A stretch of 64,000 nt of DNA from Mariniblastus sp. GTDB taxonomy: Bacteria; Planctomycetota; Planctomycetia; Pirellulales; Pirellulaceae. The notes under the pieces were generated by a model. It had not been told where the DNA came from and searched no databases. It was given only the letters and a program-made list of their open reading frames with translations. Location: NCBI GenBank assembly GCA_022447605.1, contig JAKVBG010000003.1, positions 62,001-126,000 on the forward strand, read 5' to 3'. Positions 43,872-51,650 of this stretch are shown piece after piece (the stretch's first letter is position 1; the number at the start of each line of letters is the position of its first letter). The position numbers and the translations under genes were made by a program.

Positions 43872-44305
43872 GACGGTCCAATCCCGCAATGGCGGCGGCC
43901 AACCCAACACGCTTGCCACCGCGGCACCAAGCGGCAACGATTCTCATGGTTCCAGGTTTCTCGTCGCACCAAGGAGAAACGGAATACGAAACGGTCCGTC
44001 GGCGCAAAAAAATAATCTCCTTTTTTTAGGGCAGACATGGAAATGCGTGTCGACACTTCTGCTGGAAATCGACTTCGTTTCACTTGAAAAATGGGTTCCT
44101 CTGGCGGCGAAAATGAAAAGCAATTTTTGTCAACCTGAAAGTTGATAATTTATTTTGTCCGAAACCCCGTTAGATCGGGTTGCAACTTGCCTTCTTCGAA
44201 AAGTCCTACCCACTTATAATGAAGAACCGTGGCAACGTCTCCCGGACCGGGAATCGTTTTGCCAGCCGCCCCGAGCGGATGATGTTCATATGATCAAGTG
44301 ATGTC
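43872..44305. other. intergenic, A/T-rich, nothing recognised
   Basis: This 434-base gap separates ung from the DUF2617 gene. It contains A/T-rich blocks unlike the rest of the window (near 44007-44030 and 44120-44160) and a small dyad TCAAC/GTTGA (44130-44145). It may hold the promoter of the next gene. No frame looks coding. Confidence 0.4.
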
Positions 44306-44863
44306 GTGCCTGAAAGCAACCCTGTATTAACCGTTCGTCCCAAGATTGCGGACTTGAATTTCCACTTGTATGGGCGATCCATCCATCCGGAACTTTTTGA
44401 TACGTGTGCCGGGCGATTGATCGAGCGGGAGAATTACAGGATCCATCTGAACATCACCTCGGACGGTCACTTGGTCGTTTTTGAACACGACTCGGTTGTC
44501 CTGTCCGAGGTTGCCGCCAGTGCGCTTCATCCCCTGCCCTCACGACGACAATTGATTTGCTGTCCCTTCGAGTCAGTTCGCGAGGAAGAGACGTCCTTCC
44601 AGGATCGTGTCCATTACCAATGTGAATTCCAACTGGACATTGTCGAACCCAAGACATTTTTTTCGATCGCCCAGCAAATCAATCAAAGCCAGGAATGCGA
44701 TGGCTTGATCCACCGGTTCCAATCGAGCGGACGAATGGCTTTTGGAGCGGTGAGTTTCATTCATATCCAGGCTTTTCGCGAACACGTATGCCTGAAGACG
44801 TTTCACACGTTTCCGGATTCCTGTGCCATGGTGAAAAGCCAATCGGAATTCCGACTGACCTAG
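44306..44863 (+). CDS. DUF2617 protein
   Basis: The 185-residue product starts at GTG 44306; nearby ATG codons are out of frame. It matches DUF2617, a Pirellula-group domain: TVRPKIADLNFHLYGRSIHPELFD at the start, CPFESVREEETSF in the middle and a beta-rich C-terminus. No signal peptide or catalytic motif is visible. The function is unknown. The protein supports the taxonomic reading of the window. Confidence 0.75.
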   Translation: MPESNPVLTVRPKIADLNFHLYGRSIHPELFDTCAGRLIERENYRIHLNITSDGHLVVFEHDSVVLSEVAASALHPLPSRRQLICCPFESVREEETSFQDRVHYQCEFQLDIVEPKTFFSIAQQINQSQECDGLIHRFQSSGRMAFGAVSFIHIQAFREHVCLKTFHTFPDSCAMVKSQSEFRLT

Positions 44864-44893
44864 CCCTCCGTTCATCGGGGCGGCCCGCTCCCA

Positions 44894-45700
44894 TCATGTC
44901 GACAGCGGTTCGCCTGCCAGGAATCGACCGATGGCGCGGTTGACGAACTGCGGGCTTTCCAGGGGGGCCAAGTGGCCCGCACCCGGAACACTCAGCAATT
45001 GACTGTCCGGGATCGCATGGGCAACCTCGCTCATTTCACCCGGGGTTGTAATCCGATCCTGTTCCCCGACAACCAGCAGAGTTGGACAAGCAATGGATGC
45101 CAATAGAGGTGTTGCATCATTGCGGAGCGCCATGCCCAACAGACCGTCGGCGACCGACTGCGGCGCCGCCCGTTGAATCGTACGGCTTAACTGGTCCCGT
45201 ACGGCCGCCTGGGATTCTGTCGGATCGGTCGCAACGAGCCGGTTGGGCATCGAACGGGCCAGTTCATCCATCCCATATTTCAGGACGGAGCGGGCCGTCA
45301 TTCGTCGGACGCGAGCCGCCGCCTCGTCATCGGCGGCTGCCCGCGTATCGCACAGGATCAAATGGGACAGACGCTTTGGGAAAGACCGGTAAAACTCCCA
45401 CGCAATATAACCGCCCATCGACAAGCCACAGAAGCAAACGGGCTGTTCGCCAACGATCTTTTGCAACAACTCGGACAGGTCGAGTGCCAACTGGCTCATG
45501 GTCAACTCCGCCGTGCCTCGTTGACTCACTCCAAAACCGCGGAGGTCGGGAGCAATCACCTGGTAGCGGTTCGCCAGGTAGTCGATCTGGTGGTGCCACA
45601 TCCCGTGATCCAGCGGGAAGCCATGAACCAGGAGAACCGGGGGACCCTGCCCGACAATATGACAACCCATCTCGATTTCAAAAACGTTGAACGATTCCAT
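44894..45700 (-). CDS. alpha/beta-hydrolase
   Basis: The 268-residue product has the classical fold: oxyanion block LLVHGFPLDHGMWHHQ (about residues 22-37), a substrate-gating RVIAPDLRGFG-like strand (YQVIAPDLRGFGVS), the nucleophile elbow CGLSMGGYIAWEF, the acid in LVVGEQDRITTP and the catalytic His in PGAGHLAPLE. It is close to haloalkane-dehalogenase and 3-oxoadipate enol-lactonase-like enzymes. The DUF2752 gene lies eight bases upstream, so they are likely co-transcribed. The substrate is unknown. Confidence 0.85.
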   Translation of the reverse strand: MESFNVFEIEMGCHIVGQGPPVLLVHGFPLDHGMWHHQIDYLANRYQVIAPDLRGFGVSQRGTAELTMSQLALDLSELLQKIVGEQPVCFCGLSMGGYIAWEFYRSFPKRLSHLILCDTRAAADDEAAARVRRMTARSVLKYGMDELARSMPNRLVATDPTESQAAVRDQLSRTIQRAAPQSVADGLLGMALRNDATPLLASIACPTLLVVGEQDRITTPGEMSEVAHAIPDSQLLSVPGAGHLAPLESPQFVNRAIGRFLAGEPLST

Positions 45701-45707
45701 CGGCCGC

Positions 45708-46229
45708 CTACAAAGGAAAACAGATTTGGACCAGCCATTGCAGCAGTAAACTGGCTGCCGCCAGTGCGGGCAGCAGGTAAATCCAGTTCGAGCTCACCGG
45801 GTATCGCCCGCGCCAGATGCGCCCTAGCTGATAAAGCTGCCAAGGGATTTGGCCAATCACCAGCACGTAAACGACGAAGCTGGCTGGATTAAAATGCCAG
45901 GCCCGCTGAAACTCGCCATGGGAAATCGAGATGAAGCCGCGCGTCAGCCCACAACCGGGGCAATCGATGCCGAATACTCGCTTGCTGGTACACAGCTCCG
46001 GCAGAGGAAGTTCCGTTCCTGGCAGGAAAACTTTGGTTTCTCCTCCCGTTCTCATGCCAATGGAAAACCCGAGAACCAGGCAACCGGCTATCAGCAAAAA
46101 CAGGTGCAAACCGATTTCGACTCGATGCACTGTGAACGGACCGTGTGCCGTTTCGGGAACCGCTTGAGATGGCGTGACCGTGTTATTCAACGGGTTCGTC
46201 CGGAAAATGATAACGACAATTCGAGGCAC
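45708..46229 (-). CDS. DUF2752 membrane protein
   Basis: The 173-residue product has three to four membrane helices. Between helices 1 and 2 is the DUF2752 signature CPGCGLTRGF (in RVFGIDCPGCGLTRGFISI). The function of this family is unknown. The start at 46229 is the first ATG; a later GTG would remove the polar N-terminus. It is the upstream partner of the alpha/beta-hydrolase gene. Confidence 0.82.
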   Translation of the reverse strand: MPRIVVIIFRTNPLNNTVTPSQAVPETAHGPFTVHRVEIGLHLFLLIAGCLVLGFSIGMRTGGETKVFLPGTELPLPELCTSKRVFGIDCPGCGLTRGFISISHGEFQRAWHFNPASFVVYVLVIGQIPWQLYQLGRIWRGRYPVSSNWIYLLPALAAASLLLQWLVQICFPL

Positions 46230-46280
46230 GCCCCAACGACGGTGTGCCTGCTTTCATTCTAGAGAATCCAGGCAGCCAGG

Positions 46281-48155
46281 TCATTGGTCGCGCCAGAAAC
46301 TCAACCGAAACAGGACCAGTACCGGGAAAATCTCCAGTCTTCCCAGCATCATCATCAGGATGAACATCATTTTAGACGGGTCACTAAAGTGCCCATAGTT
46401 CTGCGTGGCCCCGACGGCTCCCAAACCGGGGCCCACATTGTTCAAGGTCGAAACGACACTGCTGGCCGAATCGATCAACTTGTTGTCTGACACGGGGCCC
46501 CAGGTATTATCCGGCTCCACGGTCAGGATGAACAAGAAGCCCGCCATGAACAGGACCATCACCAGGCAGAAATAGATTGGGATCGACTGCCTCAACCCCT
46601 GATCTTCCACCGGCTTGCCACCCAGCCGCAAATGTCGAATGACCTTCGGGTGAAAGGAATGCTCGACCTCGATCCCCAAAATTTTCACCAGCAAGATATG
46701 CCGGATCACTTTCAAGCCACCCCCGGTGCTGCCGGCACAACCACCCACAAACATCAAGACCAGCAAGAGGCCCCGGGAAAATTCATCCCATTGATCGAAA
46801 TCGGCCGTAATGAAACCGGTCGTCGTGACAATCGAGACGACCTGGAACGCAGCATCGCGGATGACACTCATCAGCGACTCGGCCTCCCGATCAGCGTGCC
46901 AGACACCAAACAGGACGATCGCTGTCGTCGCAAACAGCAAGATCGATAAATAGGTGCGAAACTCGATGTCGGCAAACAGCTTCCAGGGCTGGCCCACAAC
47001 GAACAGGGCCAACAGGGTAAAGTTCGTTCCCGCCAGAATCATGAAGATCATGACCGTTGTCTCGATCGCGCCGCCATGCGTTGCAGCCAGCCCTTCAAAG
47101 TGGCCGAGACTCGCGTTGTAAGTGCTGAATCCGCCGGTGGCCATCGTTGTAAACGAGTGGCAAATGGCATCAAAAAAGCTCATGCCCATCAGGTACAGGA
47201 TGATGGCCAGTATCGCGTTCAAACCGACATACATTCCAGTAAACAACCAGGCGGAATGCTGGATACGGGAACTGAAATTATCCTGGGTAGGTCCCGGCAC
47301 CTCGGTGCGCATCAGCGCCTTGCCCGCCGATCCCTGGCCGAGAATCACCACAAACAGGACAATGATCCCCAGGCCGCCCAGAAACTGGGTGCTGGCTCGC
47401 CAAAACAGGATACAGTGTGGTACGAGGTAAGGATCTTCCAGATCGGACAATACGGTCGCGCCCGTCGTACTGAACCCCGATTGTGATTCAAACATGGAAT
47501 CGACGATCCCCATCGGCACCCAATCGATGCGAAAGTGGGAAGCCCGATCGGCCGGTGCCAACTCTTCCGATTCACCCGGCAACAGCAACCACTCACCCAG
47601 TATCGGTTGCTGACAAAGCTGCTCAAAGATCTGAGCCGCGTCCGCATGCCCACTCAATCCCTCCAGCCGCCATTCACTCAAGCCCCGCGCCGGGCGTTGG
47701 GCGACGGCTGCCAGAACATCAAACTGGTCATCGGTGACCTCGACCGTCTGCCACGAGTCCCAGAACCGCCAACGATCAGCCACCACCATCACCTGTCGGC
47801 TTTCGTCAAAGACGCGAATGGCAGGCGCGCGGGACGTTCCGCTCAGTATGAATGGCAGCGCACCGAGCAGCGTGGCCAATACCCAGCTCAACCCGACGAC
47901 CGCCATCGCTTCTTTTCGAAACAACCGGCCCGAACTCCCGCGGCCAATCCACAGAAACAGCAGACCGACCGAGACGGAAATCAGTGTACTGTACAGCAGC
48001 CCCTGAAATCCCTCGGTCTCGAACCGATCGTGGTCAATCGACAGGTCCGTGTGCTGGCCGAACTGCGGGTTGGCCCAGAACAGGCTGAACAGCATGAAGG
48101 CGCCAATCAAAAGCGACAGGATGCCCAGCAGTCTAAAAAGCAGTTTTACGTTCAT
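46281..48155 (-). CDS. TrkH/KtrB-type K+ transporter with an inserted extracytoplasmic domain
   Basis: ATG 48155 gives 624 residues; an earlier in-frame ATG at 48215 is less likely. Superfamily-K-transporter pore repeats are present: ESQSGFSTTGATVL (the first filter), SFTTMATGGFSTYNAS (second), VSIVTTTGFITADFD (third) and NNVGPGLGAVG (fourth). The first two helices (about 1-105) are followed by about 105 residues of soluble character (107-213) before the first pore loop, where TrkH of E. coli has a loop of only about ten residues. A TrkA-type partner is not seen in the window. The family is certain; the insertion is odd. Confidence 0.9.
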   Translation of the reverse strand: MNVKLLFRLLGILSLLIGAFMLFSLFWANPQFGQHTDLSIDHDRFETEGFQGLLYSTLISVSVGLLFLWIGRGSSGRLFRKEAMAVVGLSWVLATLLGALPFILSGTSRAPAIRVFDESRQVMVVADRWRFWDSWQTVEVTDDQFDVLAAVAQRPARGLSEWRLEGLSGHADAAQIFEQLCQQPILGEWLLLPGESEELAPADRASHFRIDWVPMGIVDSMFESQSGFSTTGATVLSDLEDPYLVPHCILFWRASTQFLGGLGIIVLFVVILGQGSAGKALMRTEVPGPTQDNFSSRIQHSAWLFTGMYVGLNAILAIILYLMGMSFFDAICHSFTTMATGGFSTYNASLGHFEGLAATHGGAIETTVMIFMILAGTNFTLLALFVVGQPWKLFADIEFRTYLSILLFATTAIVLFGVWHADREAESLMSVIRDAAFQVVSIVTTTGFITADFDQWDEFSRGLLLVLMFVGGCAGSTGGGLKVIRHILLVKILGIEVEHSFHPKVIRHLRLGGKPVEDQGLRQSIPIYFCLVMVLFMAGFLFILTVEPDNTWGPVSDNKLIDSASSVVSTLNNVGPGLGAVGATQNYGHFSDPSKMMFILMMMLGRLEIFPVLVLFRLSFWRDQ

Positions 48156-48332
48156 GGACCATTTTGGGATCGGGTTTGTTGGATCGGTCACGATCGGGCG
48201 CGCCAACCAGCACACGCTAGTTTACCGGCGTTTGTGTCACGATGCACTGTGCACCCACTGGAAATAAGCTGTACGCCGATAAAAAATGAACCGTCGACGA
48301 CCATCTGGCAACCCTGTTCCCGGTAGCAACCC

Positions 48333-48935
48333 ATGGCTCACGATGCGCTTGACGCGGCGTTCTTCCAGCACGACGTGCGTCGCGTCGCGCGCGCACTGAT
48401 TGGAAAAACGCTCGTTTCACGGTGGAACCAACAGAGGGTATCCGGCATGATCGTTGAAACCGAAGCGTATTTGCCACGGGGAGATTCCGCCAGCCATGCT
48501 TTGGGTGGACCGAACCGGAAAAACGCATCGATGTTTGGACCGGCCGGGCATGCCTACGTCTACACGATCCATGCCCGGCACTGCTTCAATATCGTCACCC
48601 AGAACCCGGGGATACCGTCGGCCGTATTGATCCGGGCCGTCGAACCTTTGGGCGGAATTGGCTGGATGCAAACACGTCGAAACCAGGAGAAACGGGAACT
48701 GCTGACGACCGGTCCTGCCCGGTTGTGTGAAGCCTTTGCCATCGGCCGACAACTGGACGGGGTACGACTGGGACGGCGGCGCCACATCTGGATCGAGCAT
48801 GACCCGGACATCCGCTTGGCCGCTAAGGCAATCCGGAAAACCGAGCGCATCGGGGTGACTTCGGCGCAGCGGCTCCAACTGCGGTTCGTCCTGCGGGGTA
48901 ACCGCTTCGTCAGTGGCCCGCGCTCTCTGGGCTAA
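48333..48935 (+). CDS. 3-methyladenine DNA glycosylase (AAG/MPG family)
   Basis: The 200-residue product matches the alkyladenine glycosylase family: FFQHDVRRVARALIGKTLVS, the catalytic-Glu region IVETEAYLPRGDSASHALGGPN, AYVYTIHARHCFNIVTQ and AVLIRAVEPLGGI. It excises alkylated and deaminated purines from DNA. Its last 26 bases overlap the end of the convergent membrane protein gene at 48910-49398. Confidence 0.92.
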   Translation: MAHDALDAAFFQHDVRRVARALIGKTLVSRWNQQRVSGMIVETEAYLPRGDSASHALGGPNRKNASMFGPAGHAYVYTIHARHCFNIVTQNPGIPSAVLIRAVEPLGGIGWMQTRRNQEKRELLTTGPARLCEAFAIGRQLDGVRLGRRRHIWIEHDPDIRLAAKAIRKTERIGVTSAQRLQLRFVLRGNRFVSGPRSLG

Positions 48936-49398
48936 CCCTATCGTTCCTCGATAGATAGAGCTTGCCGCCCAGCAGGGTGGCGATCGGGGTAGCTGCCATC
49001 AAGCCGATATGCATCCACTGGATCGCGGCCGGGGCACCGACCGCGGACTGGAGAAATGAGACGCAGAGAATCATGGCCAGGAAGACACAGTGGGCAAATT
49101 TCGCAAAAGGCGCCAAACGGGTCACAGCATAGCCAATTCCCAGGCAGGCGACCGACTGAAGTCCCAGCAATGGCCAATACCATTTCTGCGGGAGGATTTC
49201 GCCCGCGTTATTCTCCAGCTGCTGCTGAAAGATGGCCGGCTCGCTGGCAAAGGCTTCGATCGTCTCCGGCGACAGGACCAGGGCCAAGCCGAATCCCAGG
49301 AGGTAGAGGCACACGGCACTCGATATATAGCCACCCCCTACCAGCAAAAAGCTTAACAGCAGGGTCCGGGGTGGCAAACGGTATTCGGGCTGGTCCAT
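48910..49398 (-). CDS. four-helix membrane protein, unknown
   Basis: ATG 49398 is preferred over one 26 codons earlier, because the earlier part is low-complexity. The 162-residue product has about four apolar helices (TLLLSFLLVGGGYISSAVCLYLLGFGLAL; PLLGLQSVACLGIGYAV; FAHCVFLAMILCVSFLQ; MHIGLMAATPIATLLGGKL, in part). I do not recognise the family. It converges with the AAG glycosylase gene with a 26-base overlap of the coding ends. Confidence 0.7.
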   Translation of the reverse strand: MDQPEYRLPPRTLLLSFLLVGGGYISSAVCLYLLGFGLALVLSPETIEAFASEPAIFQQQLENNAGEILPQKWYWPLLGLQSVACLGIGYAVTRLAPFAKFAHCVFLAMILCVSFLQSAVGAPAAIQWMHIGLMAATPIATLLGGKLYLSRNDRVSPESAGH

Positions 49399-49497
49399 CG
49401 GGATTCCAAACCTTGGCCCCAGGACCTTTGATGATCCGGGAGCCGTTTCGAGATCAGGATCGTGGCCGACCGGCAAGCAACCGCCGCCCCGGCTCGA

Positions 49498-50124
49498 TCA
49501 ACGGGAATTTGAATTGGGGTTCGGCGTTTCCGCAACGCTGGTAATTTCCTGTCGGGTAAACACGAGCTTGGTCGTGACGCCAGCAAACTCGGCCCCCAAA
49601 GGGATCGCCACTTCACACTGATTGCGGTCAGCGCTAAACCGGATGATCCGCTCACCCGGAGCCGACGAACCGTCCGCCAGGCGTTCGTTGACCTTGATTT
49701 TCAGTTCGTTACCGCTCGCTGCCAGAACCTGATAGGTCCCCAGTGAAACATCCCGAATGGGTGAATTTCCGTTGATCGACATCTCGACCTCATTTTCAAA
49801 CAGACCCTCCGGCGTGTATTGCATCGCCATCACGGTCGTCAGGAAGTTGGCCACAATGTTCTTTGCTTCGGCCTGTTGCTCGGGCGACATGGTTGCCAGG
49901 TGCGCCTCAAACTGAGCCTGGTCAATCCGGGCATCACCCAACCAGATGCCGACCAGCTGCTGTGGCAGATCCGTCCCCTGCAGGGCCGTTTTGTCAGTGG
50001 GTGGGGACGTGGATTCTGGCTCGGCCGGTTTGGGATCGCCACCACAGCCAAGACTCAACAGACAGACGGCCGCCAGCGCGACTCCCCAAACAAGTGGATG
50101 ACAACCTTGGTTTTTCGGTAACAC
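49498..50124 (-). CDS. predicted lipoprotein
   Basis: GTG 50124 is the likely start: a GGGAG lies six bases upstream, and the longer frame from 50175 has no such site. The 208-residue product has a signal sequence (LVWGVALAAVCLLSLGC) with a lipoprotein-like Cys and a Pro/Glu/Ser-rich linker. A soluble domain follows (LVGIWLGDARIDQ..., ending in a beta-rich part with VFTRQEI). Its downstream minus-strand neighbour is the four-helix protein and its upstream one is another small lipoprotein with a similar LIGQW-type domain. Function is unknown. Confidence 0.7.
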   Translation of the reverse strand: MLPKNQGCHPLVWGVALAAVCLLSLGCGGDPKPAEPESTSPPTDKTALQGTDLPQQLVGIWLGDARIDQAQFEAHLATMSPEQQAEAKNIVANFLTTVMAMQYTPEGLFENEVEMSINGNSPIRDVSLGTYQVLAASGNELKIKVNERLADGSSAPGERIIRFSADRNQCEVAIPLGAEFAGVTTKLVFTRQEITSVAETPNPNSNSR

Positions 50125-50237
50125 AGCAAACTCCCTTTTACCCTGCGATCGAAACGTTTGGATCGAAGACGCCATCTTCGCATAAAATGCCTGCCTTCAA
50201 AACAGCAACTTGCAACCGCTGCCGACAGCACCGTGTC

Positions 50238-50681
50238 TCAATCCGCCCGACGAAATTCAAGCTTGGTCAGCGTCCCGGCCATGTTGGGAGGGACCATTTT
50301 GAGATTCCCGTTGGCCAACCAGTCAATCTCGTGTTCGGTGGTTTGGTCATTCAAGGTACATCGAATGAGGCTGGTTTGTTCCGCAGACTCGAACTCCAAC
50401 AGTTCCCAGGTTCCGGTTTTTTTCCGGTCAATCTCGCCCATTTGGGTCACGGTCTCCAGTTTTCCACTGGAATGAAAAACCACCAGCATCTGGTTGTCAT
50501 CCATGGTGGCCAGGTTGTCAGCGGGCAACCTGGCAGAACCCTTTCCGATCCGGTTCAGGATTTTGCCAGCTTTTTCAATCTGCCACTGCCCAATCAACAT
50601 TTCCCGCTCCGGCGATGAGCAACCCGCTAGCATGCAGGCAGGAATCAGTAACAGCCAGGCCCATTTACGACTTGCGATCAT
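50238..50681 (-). CDS. predicted lipoprotein
   Basis: ATG 50681 begins a clear lipoprotein signal: SRKWAWLLLIPACMLAGCSS (lipobox LAGC). The frame extends far upstream, but that part is not protein-like. The 147-residue product continues with EMLIGQWQIEKAGKILNRIG, a beta-rich domain and a C-terminal LTKLEFRRAD. The layout resembles the 49498-50124 lipoprotein (LVGIW ... FTRQE), and the two may be diverged relatives. They sit 113 bases apart on the same strand. Function is unknown. Confidence 0.7.
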   Translation of the reverse strand: MIASRKWAWLLLIPACMLAGCSSPEREMLIGQWQIEKAGKILNRIGKGSARLPADNLATMDDNQMLVVFHSSGKLETVTQMGEIDRKKTGTWELLEFESAEQTSLIRCTLNDQTTEHEIDWLANGNLKMVPPNMAGTLTKLEFRRAD

Positions 50682-50904
50682 CCCGGAAATCCCCTGTGGC
50701 GATTGGTCCCCTGAAATTCTAAACGCTGGCAAGCTTTCATCCCGATAAACTTTCATAATTGAACCGTTTTTTCTGGTTGCGGAAAATCTGCCTACCGATA
50801 AATCAGAAGTGAAACGGTTCGTTAATGAACCGGTTTCTCGTAATGGAACAGGTCCACGTGGATCTGCAAATGGCAAAAAAGGCATGCCTTGCCGGGGGCG
50901 AATC

Positions 50905-51543
50905 ATGTATCTGCGATATGCATCTTTATCGATTGCCGTGATGGCGACCTTCATGGCCAGTGGTTGTTGCACGATGGGGCCCTATGCGGGCCACCCCGGC
51001 AACTATCCGATGGGCTACGCTTCGGATTGCGGCGAGTGCGTTGATGGCTGTGAAACGGCCTGCTACCCACCGGGCCCGTTGCACGCCGTTCACGCCTGGG
51101 GCAGAGGTGTGCTGCACGGCCATGGCTGCGGCAGTATCTACCGGGGTGAATGGCTCAGTACGCCGCCCTCCCACGGTGATCCTTGTTGGGATCCCTGCTC
51201 GGGTCTCCAGGCGTATGGATATGGCCACCACTGGCATCCGGGCAAGTTCCTGGGCCACTTGTACGGCAAACGGTTTTGTGGCGGTTGTGGCTTGGGCCAT
51301 GTCGACTACGGATGTGCCCAGCCAGGCGGTTGTTACGACGGGGACTGCGGCTGTCAGGGAGAGGTGATCTCCGAAGGAGAATATATCGAACCATCCAGTT
51401 CTGCCCGCATGGCCACTGGCATGGCGCCCCAGCGCGCCACGATGTCGCCCAGCACGAGCCGCTCCCAGGGCAACTCGGCACCCAGTCGCTCGCGGATCAC
51501 CCGCGACGCGGGAAGCCGACGAGTTCCTAACCAACGGAACTAG
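50905..51543 (+). CDS. Cys/Gly/His-rich exported lipoprotein-like protein
   Basis: ATG 50905 gives 212 residues: a signal sequence (YLRYASLSIAVMATFMASGCC), then a region full of Cys, Gly, His and Tyr. Examples are DCGECVDGCETACYPPGP, HGHGCGSIY, DPCWDPCSG, CGGCGLGH and GCYDGDCGCQ. The C-terminal 60 residues are Ser/Arg/Thr-rich and disordered. Around 17 cysteines in the mature part suggest disulfide cross-linking in the cell surface. Similar Cys- and Gly-rich proteins are typical of planctomycete envelopes. No function is known. Confidence 0.75.
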   Translation: MYLRYASLSIAVMATFMASGCCTMGPYAGHPGNYPMGYASDCGECVDGCETACYPPGPLHAVHAWGRGVLHGHGCGSIYRGEWLSTPPSHGDPCWDPCSGLQAYGYGHHWHPGKFLGHLYGKRFCGGCGLGHVDYGCAQPGGCYDGDCGCQGEVISEGEYIEPSSSARMATGMAPQRATMSPSTSRSQGNSAPSRSRITRDAGSRRVPNQRN

Positions 51544-51590
51544 CACACCAGACAAACGGGCGGCCACCAGCCGCCATTTCAAAACAGCCA

Positions 51591-51637
51591 AAAAGAATGC
51601 CGGAGGTTGCAAAACGCTTATCTCCGGCATTTCTTTT
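51591..51637. terminator. bidirectional intrinsic terminator
   Basis: AATGCCGGAG (51596-51605) and CTCCGGCATT (51622-51631) form a perfect 10-bp stem with A-run on the left and T-run on the right. It lies between two convergent genes (51543 and 51651) and can stop transcription from both sides. Confidence 0.88.
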
Positions 51638-51650
51638 GCGCGTTCAGAAG

